From assembly GCA_023150835.1 (NCBI GenBank), contig JAKLKB010000149.1, positions 1 through 15,491 on the forward strand: a stretch of 15,491 nt of DNA, given 5' to 3'. Origin of the DNA: Myxococcota bacterium. Its GTDB lineage: Bacteria > Myxococcota_C > UBA6777. The notes beneath the pieces were generated by a model. The model was not told the DNA's origin and did no database searches. It saw nothing but the letters and a program-made list of their open reading frames with translations. The position numbers were made by a program, and so were the translations under genes. Positions 7,533 to 15,232 of the stretch are shown here, in pieces (the first letter of the stretch is position 1; the number at the start of each line of letters is the position of its first letter).

Positions 7533-10462
7533 TTGTTGGAAGTTGGGGGGAAGGCTTGAAGGGGGGTGCTGTGAGCGGTCGGCTGTTGGGGCATCAAAGA
7601 AGGAGGAGAAGCGAAGACGAGAGGGACGACTTCTTCGTAGTGTTCGACAAAGTAGGCAGTGAGTTTGGCGCGGATATGTTCGGGGACTTCGCCGTAGTCG
7701 AGTTGGTTTTGTTTGGGCAAGATCACGACGCGCACGCCTGCGGAAGCAGCGGCCACCACTTTTTCGCGGATGCCGCCCACAGGCAGGACATCGCCCATCA
7801 AGGTGATCTCGCCCGTCATGGCGGTGTCTCCGCGTGGGGGCGAGCCTTGTGTGCTAAGCAAAGACAGTAGGGCTGTGGTGATGGTAATGCCTGCGGAGGG
7901 TCCGTCTTTGGGGACGGCTCCTGCGGGGACGTGGAGATGGATATCGGTTTGTTTGAGTTGGTCGAGATCGATCGCAAAGCGTGCGGCTTGGGATTTGAGA
8001 TAGGAGAGGGCGATGCGTGCGGACTCGGTCATCACTTCACCGAGGCGGCCCGTCACTTCGACGCGGCCTGTGCCTTGGAAGCGGGTGGTTTCAAAAAACA
8101 AGATATCGCCGCCCACAGGGGTCCACGCAAGGCCGACGGCACTTCCGACGCGGGTGGGGCGTCCCTCAAGGCGCGAACCTTGATGGCGAGGCGGCCCAAG
8201 ATAGCGCTCGATATTGCTTTTTTGGATGATCGCGTGTTTGGGATGCGGGTGTTCGTCACCTTGTTGTTCGGCGATGCGGATCGCGACCTTGCGCACGATC
8301 TGGGCGATCTCGCGGTTGAGGTTGCGGACGCCGGCTTCGCGGGTGTAATGCTTGATGATCTCCTGAAACGTGGGTGCAGCGATCCGCACCGCTCCTTTGG
8401 CCAGTCCGTGATCTTCGATTTGTCGAGGCAAGAGATAACGGCGAGCGATCTCGACTTTTTCTTCGGGGATGTAGCCCGGGATCTCGATGACTTCCATGCG
8501 ATCGAGTAGAGCGGCGGGGATGGCGTCGCGGTCATTGGCGGTCGCAAGAAACATCACCCGCGAAAGATCGAAGGGAACATCAAGGTAATGATCGAGATAC
8601 TTGTGGTTTTGCGCGGGATCGAGGACTTCAAGCAGCGCAGAGGCTGGATCGCCGCGCCAGTCTTTGCCGATCTTGTCGATCTCGTCCAACATAAACACAG
8701 GGTTGTTGCTTCCGACGCGGGCAAGTCCTTGTAAGAGTTTCCCGGGCATCGCTCCCAGATAAGTGCGCCGATGTCCTTTGATCTCCGCTTCATCGCGCAT
8801 CCCACCAAGCGAGAAGCGAAAGAACTTTCGCCCCATCGCTCGCGCAATCGATTGTCCAAGCGAGGTCTTGCCGACACCGGGCGGACCGCTCAAACACAAG
8901 ATCGCACCGCGCTGATCGGGCTTGAGCTTTCGCACCGCTAAAAATTCAAGGATGCGTTCTTTGACGCGATCAAGGCCAAAGTGGTCCTGATCGAGGATTC
9001 GTCGCGCTTGTCGGATGTTGAGCTTGTCTTTGTCCTCGCGTGACCAAGGCAGATCGCAGAGCCAATCGAGATAGGTGCGGATCATATTGTACTCCCCAGC
9101 CTCGGGAGGTAAGACCCGCAGACGACGTAGCTCTTGCTCTGCGCGTTTTCGCGCATCTTCGGGCATCTTGGCTTCTTCGATCCGCTTGGCGTATTTTTCT
9201 CCGTCCAGTTCTTTTTCGTCGCGCTGTTCGCCCAATTCGCGTTGGATGATCTTGAGTTGTTCGCGCAAAAGATACTCGCGTTGCTGTGCTTCGGTGCGTT
9301 CTTGAAGCTCTTCGCGCAGTTTCTTTTGAAGGCGGATCATCTCAACTTCTTTAAGCAAAAAGCTTAGGGCGTTTTCGAGGCGTTTGCGCACAGACAGCGT
9401 CTCAAGGAATTCTTGTCGTGCGTGAAATTCTTGGAGAAAGTGGGAGGCCACAAAGTCGGCAAGGCGGGTGGGAGACTCGATGCCTCGGATCACTTGATCA
9501 AATTCGTCGGGCAAGTTGGGCGAGAGTTTGACGACTTCTTCGAGGCTTTGGCGGATGCTACGGGAGAGGGCTTCGAGGGTGCTTTGATCGCCTTCTTGGA
9601 TCTCATCCTCAAGCAAGGAGACACGTGCGATTACAAAAGGCTGCGTGCGGATCGTTTTGACGATGCGGCAGCGGCGGATCACTTGAAGCAGTGCGGTCAT
9701 CACCCCGTTGGGAAGTTGCATCACTTGCATCAAACGTGCGACCGTTCCGACAGGATGGAGTTCGTGGGGACCCGTCACTGTGGGGGTCTCTTCGGACGGT
9801 GGTTTTTTTCGCGCAAAGATGGCGAGAAATCGTTGCTGCTCGGCTTGGGTGATGATATCTCGCAACGGGCCTTGAGGAAGGGCGATCGGCAAGATCATAC
9901 CGGGAAAAAGAACTTCTTCGCTCAGAGGCAACACAAACAGATTGCTCGGCGGCTGTTCCGCAGGAACCACCGAACGCGGAGGCTCCAGCAGCTCGCCGTC
10001 TTCGTCTACTTCAAGCGGCAGATCCTCTCGCGTGTGCCATCCTGCCGAACTATGGCGCATCGACGGATCGAGGATCTCGGCCTCAACGAGATCTTCGTTG
10101 GATATCTCGACTTGCTTCTCGGACGCCGACGCTACGGTCTCTGCGGGCGGATGGGATGTGCCTTGTGCGGGCGGATGGGACGTGCCTTGTGCGGGCGGAT
10201 GTGACGTGTCTTGTGTGGGCGGATGTGACGTGTCTTGTGTGGCGAAGTTCGCGCTTTCTTCGGCGGGTGGGTGCGTGACATCAAATATCTGTAGGTCTTC
10301 GGTGGGATTGTTCTCGGGCAGTCCTTGTGGATGCGGCAGATCCTGTACATCGTGGTGTGTCTTTGATGCTTTGGGAGATCTGCGTTTGGTTTTTTCTGTT
10401 GGGGAGGCCGATGTTGTCGAGGTGTCTTGTGGGAGGGCGTCGCTGTTTTTTTTCTTCGCCAT
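7529..10462 (-). CDS. lon: ATP-dependent Lon protease with extended N-terminus
   Basis: A cytoplasmic AAA+ serine protease that degrades misfolded and regulatory proteins. In the 977-residue product the Lon N domain starts near 174 (LFVLPLSEEVLFPGM), a coiled-coil stretch spans about 360-450, Walker A is GPPGVGKT (526-533) and Walker B is FMLDEID (590-596). The proteolytic dyad is Ser856 (KDGPSAG) and Lys901 (GGIREKV), so the enzyme should be active. It is about 190 residues longer than E. coli Lon. The excess is mostly a low-complexity N-terminal extension of about 173 residues that carries four TSHPP-containing repeats (about 76-107), plus a Pro/Ser/Thr-rich tail. The start at 10,462 follows AAAAGGA with 6-nt spacing; a frame open to 10,582 has no such support. 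The stop overlaps the SulP start. It is divergent from the RNase J gene. Confidence 0.96.
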   Translation of the reverse strand: MAKKKNSDALPQDTSTTSASPTEKTKRRSPKASKTHHDVQDLPHPQGLPENNPTEDLQIFDVTHPPAEESANFATQDTSHPPTQDTSHPPAQGTSHPPAQGTSHPPAETVASASEKQVEISNEDLVEAEILDPSMRHSSAGWHTREDLPLEVDEDGELLEPPRSVVPAEQPPSNLFVLPLSEEVLFPGMILPIALPQGPLRDIITQAEQQRFLAIFARKKPPSEETPTVTGPHELHPVGTVARLMQVMQLPNGVMTALLQVIRRCRIVKTIRTQPFVIARVSLLEDEIQEGDQSTLEALSRSIRQSLEEVVKLSPNLPDEFDQVIRGIESPTRLADFVASHFLQEFHARQEFLETLSVRKRLENALSFLLKEVEMIRLQKKLREELQERTEAQQREYLLREQLKIIQRELGEQRDEKELDGEKYAKRIEEAKMPEDARKRAEQELRRLRVLPPEAGEYNMIRTYLDWLCDLPWSREDKDKLNIRQARRILDQDHFGLDRVKERILEFLAVRKLKPDQRGAILCLSGPPGVGKTSLGQSIARAMGRKFFRFSLGGMRDEAEIKGHRRTYLGAMPGKLLQGLARVGSNNPVFMLDEIDKIGKDWRGDPASALLEVLDPAQNHKYLDHYLDVPFDLSRVMFLATANDRDAIPAALLDRMEVIEIPGYIPEEKVEIARRYLLPRQIEDHGLAKGAVRIAAPTFQEIIKHYTREAGVRNLNREIAQIVRKVAIRIAEQQGDEHPHPKHAIIQKSNIERYLGPPRHQGSRLEGRPTRVGSAVGLAWTPVGGDILFFETTRFQGTGRVEVTGRLGEVMTESARIALSYLKSQAARFAIDLDQLKQTDIHLHVPAGAVPKDGPSAGITITTALLSLLSTQGSPPRGDTAMTGEITLMGDVLPVGGIREKVVAAASAGVRVVILPKQNQLDYGEVPEHIRAKLTAYFVEHYEEVVPLVFASPPSLMPQQPTAHSTPLQAFPPTSNK
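10139..10236. repeat. 24-bp in-frame tandem repeat, 4 copies, in the lon N-terminal extension
   Basis: GGGCGGATGKGAYGTGYCTTGT-like units recur every 24 bp on the plus strand, ending in CCTTGT twice and TCTTGT twice. On the minus strand they encode the octads QDTSHPPT, QDTSHPPA and QGTSHPPA. The last two units in lon reading order keep Gly in place of Asp. The repeat lies upstream of every catalytic domain and probably forms a flexible linker. Confidence 0.85.
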
Positions 10463-10703
10463 GCGAAATCCTTTTGGGTATGAGGTGTGACATCCGTTTG
10501 GTGCGTTGAGCGGCGCAAAAGAGAACGCGGTTTGGATGCTCGAAATCGGCGTGTCTTCGGCGAGACAAGACGATCTAACCACCCTCGCACAGTAGGCAAG
10601 CGAACAGGATTGTTGTACAAGGTGGATTCGCGCCGTTGGATGGACAGGTTGCGCCTCTTCGTGAGATAGTCAAGCGAAAAAGGGTTGTTGCGAGAAGGAT
10701 GGA
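10463..10703. promoter_or_regulatory. Divergent intergenic region between lon and the RNase J gene
   Basis: These 241 bp separate two genes read outward in opposite directions, so promoters for both must lie here or inside the genes. A TTGACT (minus strand, plus coordinates about 10,667-10,672) resembles a -35 box but has no good -10 at the right distance. I see no clear heat-shock sigma-32 type promoter. Only the two ribosome binding sites are clear: AAAAGGA before lon and AGAAGGA before the RNase J ATG. Confidence 0.4.
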
Positions 10704-12407
10704 ATGTTGGAAACCACGCACGCATTGGATGGAGATCCTTTAGGAAGCGAATCGTTGCCTGTGGAGGTGACGTTTCTTGGGGGCTTAGAAGAGGTGGGGA
10801 TGAATGCCACGCTGATGTCGTGCGGGGAGCAGCGCGTCTTGGTAGATTGCGGGGCGGGGTTTCCCGATCCTGCGTATGCACCGGGCGCTCAGCAGACACA
10901 CCCTTCTTTTGAGAGCTTACGAAAAGCGGGAGAGACGCTTACGGGGATCGTCTTGACGCATGGTCACGAGGATCATATCGGTGCGGTGGCGCAGTTGTTG
11001 GAGTGGTTGGAGGGGCCGATCTACGGCACAGCGTTCACCATCAGCCTCGTCGCCTCCAAGCTTTCGGAGCGAGGGTTCCGCCCCGAGTTTCACATCGTAC
11101 AGCCCGGAAAACGCTACATGATCGGGGCATTTTGTTTCGAGTGGGTGTTGGTTCCGCACAGTATCCCGGGAGCTTGCGCGTTGGTGATCGATACGCCTCA
11201 AGGCCGCATCGTCCATGCAGGGGATCTTAAGATGGATCTGTCTGCACCCAACCACAAAGGCGGCGGTGTGTTTTCGCGCTTTGGGGCTTTGGGCGAAGAA
11301 GGGGTGGATCTGTTGTTGTTGGAAAGCACCAACGTCTATGTGCGGGGGTTTGCACCAAGTGAAGCGGGGCTGGTCGAATCCTTCGAGAAGCTTTTTGCCC
11401 AAGCCAAGGGGCGGATCTTTCTCGTGACATTTGCGAGCCATGTCGAACGGATGAGCCTTGCGATCCAAGCCGCCCGAAAAACAGGGCGTAAAGTGGTGAT
11501 GGCGGGTTCAGGCATCGAACGCAGCTTGCAGATCGCACGAGAGCTTGGCTATCTGCATCTTTTGGAGCGTGAGATCGTCTCGATCGAAGAGGCGCAAAAA
11601 CTCGCGCCAGAGCGGGTCTTGGTGTTGGCAACAGGCTCACAGGGCGAGCCGATGGCAACGATGGCGCGCCTTGCACGAGACGAGATGCCGCCGCTGCGGA
11701 TCCTCTCGGGAGATACGATCTTTTGGTCTGCTCGTTGGGTTCCCGGCAACGAGAATGTGATCTCCTACATCCAAGATCAGCTTCTCTCTCGTGGAGCCGA
11801 GATATTGGACCCACCTCTCTACAACGTCCACGTTTCTGGGCACGGTTTTCGCGGGGATCTGCAACTGGCGATCAAGCTGTTGCGCCCACGCGCTTTGGTG
11901 CCGATACACGGGCAGCAGCGGTTCTTGTTGGAGCATCGCAAGCTTGCCATCGAAACAGGCATGGCGCAGGAAGATGTGTTGGTTTGTCGAAACGGCGAGC
12001 GTTTGCGTTTGTTCGAGCGGCGTGTCGAGCGGGCCGGCTTTGCAGAATGGGAGATGTTGTATCGTGGGCATCCTGCCGCACCACCTTTGGGCGTCGATAT
12101 CTTGCGGCAGCGGCGGCATTTGGCGCGAGATGGCTTGTTGGTGGTCTCTTCCGTCCTCAATCAAAAAGGCGCTCTTGTCGGCGATATGTTGATCGAGTGC
12201 TTGGGCGTGAGCGCTTCACCCTCCCAGCTCTATGAAGAGTGGCCGGCCCTTTTGGTCGATGCCTTCGAGCAGATCCCCCTCACTCTACGCAGCAACCTCG
12301 ACGCCGTTTCTCAGTCCCTCAAACGCGCCTTGCGACAACACCTCCGAAATCAAGAGATCTCTCCCCAAGTTCTCGTGATCCTTCAACAGCTACGCAACAC
12401 GGACTGA
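10704..12407 (+). CDS. Ribonuclease J family exo/endoribonuclease
   Basis: A metallo-beta-lactamase/beta-CASP ribonuclease predicted to act in mRNA decay and rRNA 5' processing, with 5'-to-3' exonuclease activity. The 567-residue product shows THGHEDHIG (85-93; His86, His88, Asp90, His91), PHSIPGA (151-157, His152), HAGDLKMD (171-178, Asp174), the RNase J segment ATGSQGEPMA (309-318), SGHG (His380) and PIHG (His402). The C-terminal part after about 455 fits the usual RNase J C-terminal domain. The normal HSIPD/E turn is HSIPG here, a small deviation. The ATG follows AGAAGGA with a 4-nt gap. The gene is monocistronic by spacing, divergent from lon, with 203 bp before the next plus-strand gene. 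Family call is firm; J1 versus J2 subtype is not resolved. Confidence 0.94.
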   Translation: MLETTHALDGDPLGSESLPVEVTFLGGLEEVGMNATLMSCGEQRVLVDCGAGFPDPAYAPGAQQTHPSFESLRKAGETLTGIVLTHGHEDHIGAVAQLLEWLEGPIYGTAFTISLVASKLSERGFRPEFHIVQPGKRYMIGAFCFEWVLVPHSIPGACALVIDTPQGRIVHAGDLKMDLSAPNHKGGGVFSRFGALGEEGVDLLLLESTNVYVRGFAPSEAGLVESFEKLFAQAKGRIFLVTFASHVERMSLAIQAARKTGRKVVMAGSGIERSLQIARELGYLHLLEREIVSIEEAQKLAPERVLVLATGSQGEPMATMARLARDEMPPLRILSGDTIFWSARWVPGNENVISYIQDQLLSRGAEILDPPLYNVHVSGHGFRGDLQLAIKLLRPRALVPIHGQQRFLLEHRKLAIETGMAQEDVLVCRNGERLRLFERRVERAGFAEWEMLYRGHPAAPPLGVDILRQRRHLARDGLLVVSSVLNQKGALVGDMLIECLGVSASPSQLYEEWPALLVDAFEQIPLTLRSNLDAVSQSLKRALRQHLRNQEISPQVLVILQQLRNTD

Positions 12408-12455
12408 CGCGGACATAGGCGGAGGGACGCGAACACGGGGGGTTTTGACGGTATC

Positions 12456-12580
12456 GTACGATATCCGAAAGATGTGTGATCGAAGGGGCGGCTCGATCCG
12501 CTGTAACTGCCCAATAATAGGGCAGCCACAGGGGGGCTGCCCCTACATCTTCACGATTACACAATAGGCGGATTTCGTAT
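12456..12580. repeat. Dispersed palindromic intergenic repeat, copy B
   Basis: This 125-bp unit matches the repeat at 20-143 best in its right half: the GGGCAGCC/GGCTGCCC hairpin (from 12,520), CCCCTACAT, then ACGAT and GGCGGATTTCGT. Its ends are imperfect inverted repeats: GTACGATATCCG at 12,456 against CGGATTTCGTAT at 12,569-12,580, 10 of 12 pairing. CTGCCC...GGGCAG around AATAATA forms another hairpin. An outer CATAGG/CCTATG pair lies at 12,414 and 12,585. It fills the gap between the RNase J and pseudouridine synthase genes. Confidence 0.75.
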
Positions 12581-12610
12581 CACTCCTATGGAAAGAAAGG
12601 CGTCAAGGTG

Positions 12611-14479
12611 ATGGAGCGAGCGGATACGCTTCGAGAGTTGTTGCATCCGTTGGAGAGGTTTGTTTCTGCGGATGTTTGTGCGGCGGAGTCTTTGGAGCGT
12701 GTCTGCGAGATATCGCCGCCGACGTATCTTTACGAAGGGGACGATCCCAACGATGTGTCCGAAGGATCGGGAGCAAAAAAACGGTTGTGGTTGCCGCGTA
12801 CGGTGTTTGTCGAACAGATCGCTCGGGGGTTGATGCGGCAGTTGCAAGAAGGCGAGATGGCTCCATCAGAAGGCAAGATGTTTGGGGTGTTGTTGGTACG
12901 CGATGCTGCGGGAAAACTGGGCGTATTGAAGGCGTTCTCTGGGCTTTGGCAAGGCGATGATCGGCGGAAGGGTTGGGTTCCACCGATCCCGGGGCGCGAA
13001 GAAGTTGCACAAGAAGAACAAGCGACCATCGCTGCGCTGAACGAGATGAAAGCACGTCTGATCGAACTGGCGGATCTGCCTGTGCGTGCGGAGCTTGCGC
13101 AACAGCAGGCTGCGTATGTCGCTGAAGTGGCCGAAAAACGGGCTGTGTTGAAGCAGCAAAAACAGATCCGCGATCAACAACGGGCTTTGTGGGGGGAGGG
13201 CGCGGAGGCTTCGTGGGTGGAAGAGCAGATGCGCCTTTTGGAGCAACAAAGCCGCAGCCAAAAACAAGCTTTGCGTGCATGGATGCAGTCGCAAGAAGAG
13301 GCGTTGTCACCGCTGCGACAGGCCGTTTTCGAGGCCGATGCAGAGATGCAACGTCTCAAACAAGCACGCAAGCATCGTTCAAGAACCTTACAAGATCGGA
13401 TGTATGGGGCGTATCGCATCGCAAACTTCTCGGGGCGCGCTCGACCCTTGGAAGCCTTCTTTTCAGAAGGGCGCTTGCCCACAGGGACGGGGGATTGTTG
13501 CGCTCCGAAGCTACTGCATCTCGCGGCGACTCACCGATTGCGCCCCTTGGGACTGGCCGAGTTTTGGTGGGGGCCTTCCTTGCCGAACGGAAGTCGCGTC
13601 TCTGGCGAATTTTACGGCGCTTGTGCAGAGCGTTGCCAACCCATCATGGGCTTTTTGCTTTCAGGTCTTACTCCCCCCCAAAACAACCAAGAAGAACACT
13701 CGCCGCAGGTACAGATCCCCTCGCCACATCTGAATTCTACCGTATCGTTAGAAACACACACGCCGCAGGCGCGGACCATTTCGCAGCATCACGGCTCCGC
13801 CGCTTTGCTAGAAACATACACGCCGCAGATGCAGACACTCGCGCAACGCCTCGGGTGTTCGGTCTTGTACGAAGATGCGCATTTGTTGGTGGTGGACAAG
13901 CCAGCGGGTTTGTTGTCAGTCCCGGGGCGTACACAAGCACAGCAGGAAAGTGTGTTGGGGCGTTTGTGGTTGCAGGCGAAGCATGGGGCGTATTATGCGG
14001 CGGTGCATCGCCTTGATGCGCTGACTTCGGGGATCTTGGTGTTTACGCGAGAGATCGCGGTACACAGCGCCTTGCAGCGGCAGTTTCAGCAACGGAGTGT
14101 TGAAAAGCGTTATGAGGCTTTGTTGTCTCACCCGTTAGAGCAAGAAGAAGGTGTGATCGAACTTCCGCTGTGGGGAGATCCTGCGCAGCGCCCGTTGCAG
14201 CGCGTGGATTGGCTGCGAGGAAAGCCCGCTCGCACACGTTATCGCCTTCTTTGCTTGGAAGCAGAAGGCTGTCGGGTGGCTTTTTTCCCTGAAACGGGGC
14301 GCACACATCAGATCCGCGTTCATTCGGCTGATCCTGCGGGTCTTCACGCGCCGATTTGTGGCGATCCGTTGTACGGTGGACCTCCTGCACAACGTCTTTT
14401 TCTTCATGCTTGTGCGATCTCTTTTGTTCATCCAGTCACCCACGTTGTGCTGTCTTTGAGCAGCCCCGCTCCTTTTTGA
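12611..14479 (+). CDS. Two-part RluA-family pseudouridine synthase
   Basis: Predicted to convert a specific uridine of rRNA or tRNA to pseudouridine in the cytoplasm. The C-terminal RluA domain (about 408-615 of 622) contains YEDAHLLVVDKPAGLLSVPG, the catalytic motif HRLDALTSG (466-474, Asp469) and PETGRTHQIRVHS (560-572). The N-terminal half (1-355) has GKMFGVLLV (88-96), LKAFSGLW (106-113), a Gln/Glu/Arg-rich coiled coil (about 145-260), GTGDCCAPKLLHLAATH (292-308), LAEFWWGPS (315-323) and a Cys-containing FYGACAERCQPIMG (334-347). I know this N-terminal module from other large RluA-like proteins; its role is unclear. A 60-bp tandem repeat sits between the halves. The ATG at 12,611 has AAAGG 10 nt upstream; a GTG at 12,608, one codon earlier, is equally possible. 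No recognisable terminator follows. Confidence 0.9.
   Translation: MERADTLRELLHPLERFVSADVCAAESLERVCEISPPTYLYEGDDPNDVSEGSGAKKRLWLPRTVFVEQIARGLMRQLQEGEMAPSEGKMFGVLLVRDAAGKLGVLKAFSGLWQGDDRRKGWVPPIPGREEVAQEEQATIAALNEMKARLIELADLPVRAELAQQQAAYVAEVAEKRAVLKQQKQIRDQQRALWGEGAEASWVEEQMRLLEQQSRSQKQALRAWMQSQEEALSPLRQAVFEADAEMQRLKQARKHRSRTLQDRMYGAYRIANFSGRARPLEAFFSEGRLPTGTGDCCAPKLLHLAATHRLRPLGLAEFWWGPSLPNGSRVSGEFYGACAERCQPIMGFLLSGLTPPQNNQEEHSPQVQIPSPHLNSTVSLETHTPQARTISQHHGSAALLETYTPQMQTLAQRLGCSVLYEDAHLLVVDKPAGLLSVPGRTQAQQESVLGRLWLQAKHGAYYAAVHRLDALTSGILVFTREIAVHSALQRQFQQRSVEKRYEALLSHPLEQEEGVIELPLWGDPAQRPLQRVDWLRGKPARTRYRLLCLEAEGCRVAFFPETGRTHQIRVHSADPAGLHAPICGDPLYGGPPAQRLFLHACAISFVHPVTHVVLSLSSPAPF
13697..13876 (+). 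repeat. 60-bp in-frame tandem repeat, 3 diverged copies, at the domain junction of the pseudouridine synthase gene
   Basis: Units start at 13,697, 13,757 and 13,817, each opening with a CACNCGCCGCAG-like sequence. The first two are followed at the unit end by GTTAGAAACA or GCTAGAAACA. They encode three 20-residue copies: residues 363-382, 383-402 and 403-422. The last copy runs into the conserved start of the catalytic domain (RLGCSVLYED), so the first two look like duplications of the domain edge that then diverged. Confidence 0.75.
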
Positions 14480-14510
14480 GGAGAACTCGATCGCGCCTTG
14501 TTTCCTGCGT

Positions 14511-15106
14511 GTGTTGCGGCTATCCTGCGGATATCGTGCGTGTTTCTTTCCTCTGGATGGGGCGTACGCAGTGGATAAAAACCCGTGTTTGCGCTGTTTC
14601 AAGCGAGAGAGTCGTTGGTGTGAAAAACCGTTCAATCAGCGACCTCACGTTGTCCATGCCTATGGTATCGACAGCGAAGGCGGAGCCAATGCAGAACTCG
14701 CCGATAGCCCGCGCACTTTGCAGTGTTCTTTGCCCCCGCTCCAAGGGGTAAAGCGCTTGCTTTCTGATCCAAAGACTTTTGAGACGTGGGGCTTTTCGTT
14801 GTTTTGGGATGTCTTGCCTGCGCCTGATAGCGCCTTTGCGAGCCTCCCCGTAGGCGAACCGCTACCAAGCAAACCACAACTGGTTCGTGCAGACGATCAA
14901 AAGCCCCATGTTTGGCTGATCGATGGCGTGTATCGCCGCCATGTCGCTTCGATGAAGATCTTGTTGAAAACTCTCCCGACACAGGAACGCCCCGTCGCCC
15001 GCCTGTGCAGGGCTGTGGATGTCGAGCTGCTTCGTCTCCCTCCTTTTCTTCTGGTTTGTTTTGGCTCGCTTTGTTTGTTCTAGGCTATCGGCGAAAAAGG
15101 CGGTAG
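14511..15106 (+). pseudogene. Probable frameshifted secreted cell-wall-type protein with MYXO-CTERM-like tail
   Basis: Two overlapping frames look like parts of one protein. The first (GTG 14,511, open to 15,083) encodes GVKRLLSDPKTFETWGF (about 14,745-14,795) and, later, HVWLIDGVYRRHVAS. Spaced motifs of this sort (KR-x-I/V-x-S/D-P, F-x-x-W/C-G-F/Y, VWLIDG-x-x-RRHV) recall repeats found in secreted peptidoglycan amidases and other wall proteins. The second frame, -1 relative to the first, takes over near 14,950 with FDEDLVEN and ends at 15,106 with QGCGCR, a hydrophobic stretch (GLFWLALFVLGY) and RRKRR, a MYXO-CTERM-like sorting tail. No catalytic domain is present and the start is unsure: GAGGAG at 14,478 is too far from the GTG. 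A signal-peptide-like piece from TTG 14,498 lies in the same frame as the tail but stops near 14,574. It may be a decayed gene, or an intact one with a sequence error. Confidence 0.5.
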
Positions 15107-15232
15107 TCTTCTCGCTTTGTGTCTTTTCTGTGGAGTACAAATCGCGTCACGCTCACCCCGTCGCTTTGCGACGCCCCTCTCTCTGCGACGCTCGCTTTAT
15201 GACAAACGTGCGGTGGCTCGGCAAGAATAGAC
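15107..15232. other. Non-coding spacer between the broken gene and the tandem array
   Basis: I see no gene here. The one structure is a tight hairpin, CGTCGC-TTT-GCGACG at 15,159-15,173, without a following T-run, so it is not a convincing terminator. A minus-strand frame that crosses this stretch exists only because the neighbouring array lacks stop codons. Confidence 0.4.

Noticed and set aside
7529-7870. Plus-strand frames antisense to lon (for example 7511-7870, 7931-8509, 9413-10,204)
   Set aside because: They mirror the lon coding strand, lack motifs, and lon is fully supported by its catalytic residues.
10463-10582. N-terminal extension of Lon up to 10,582
   Set aside because: No ribosome binding site there; AAAAGGA with 6-nt spacing precedes the ATG at 10,462.
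12520-12545. Intrinsic terminator after the RNase J gene
   Set aside because: The hairpin is strong but is followed by CCTACATCTTC with no T-run, and it belongs to a dispersed repeat.
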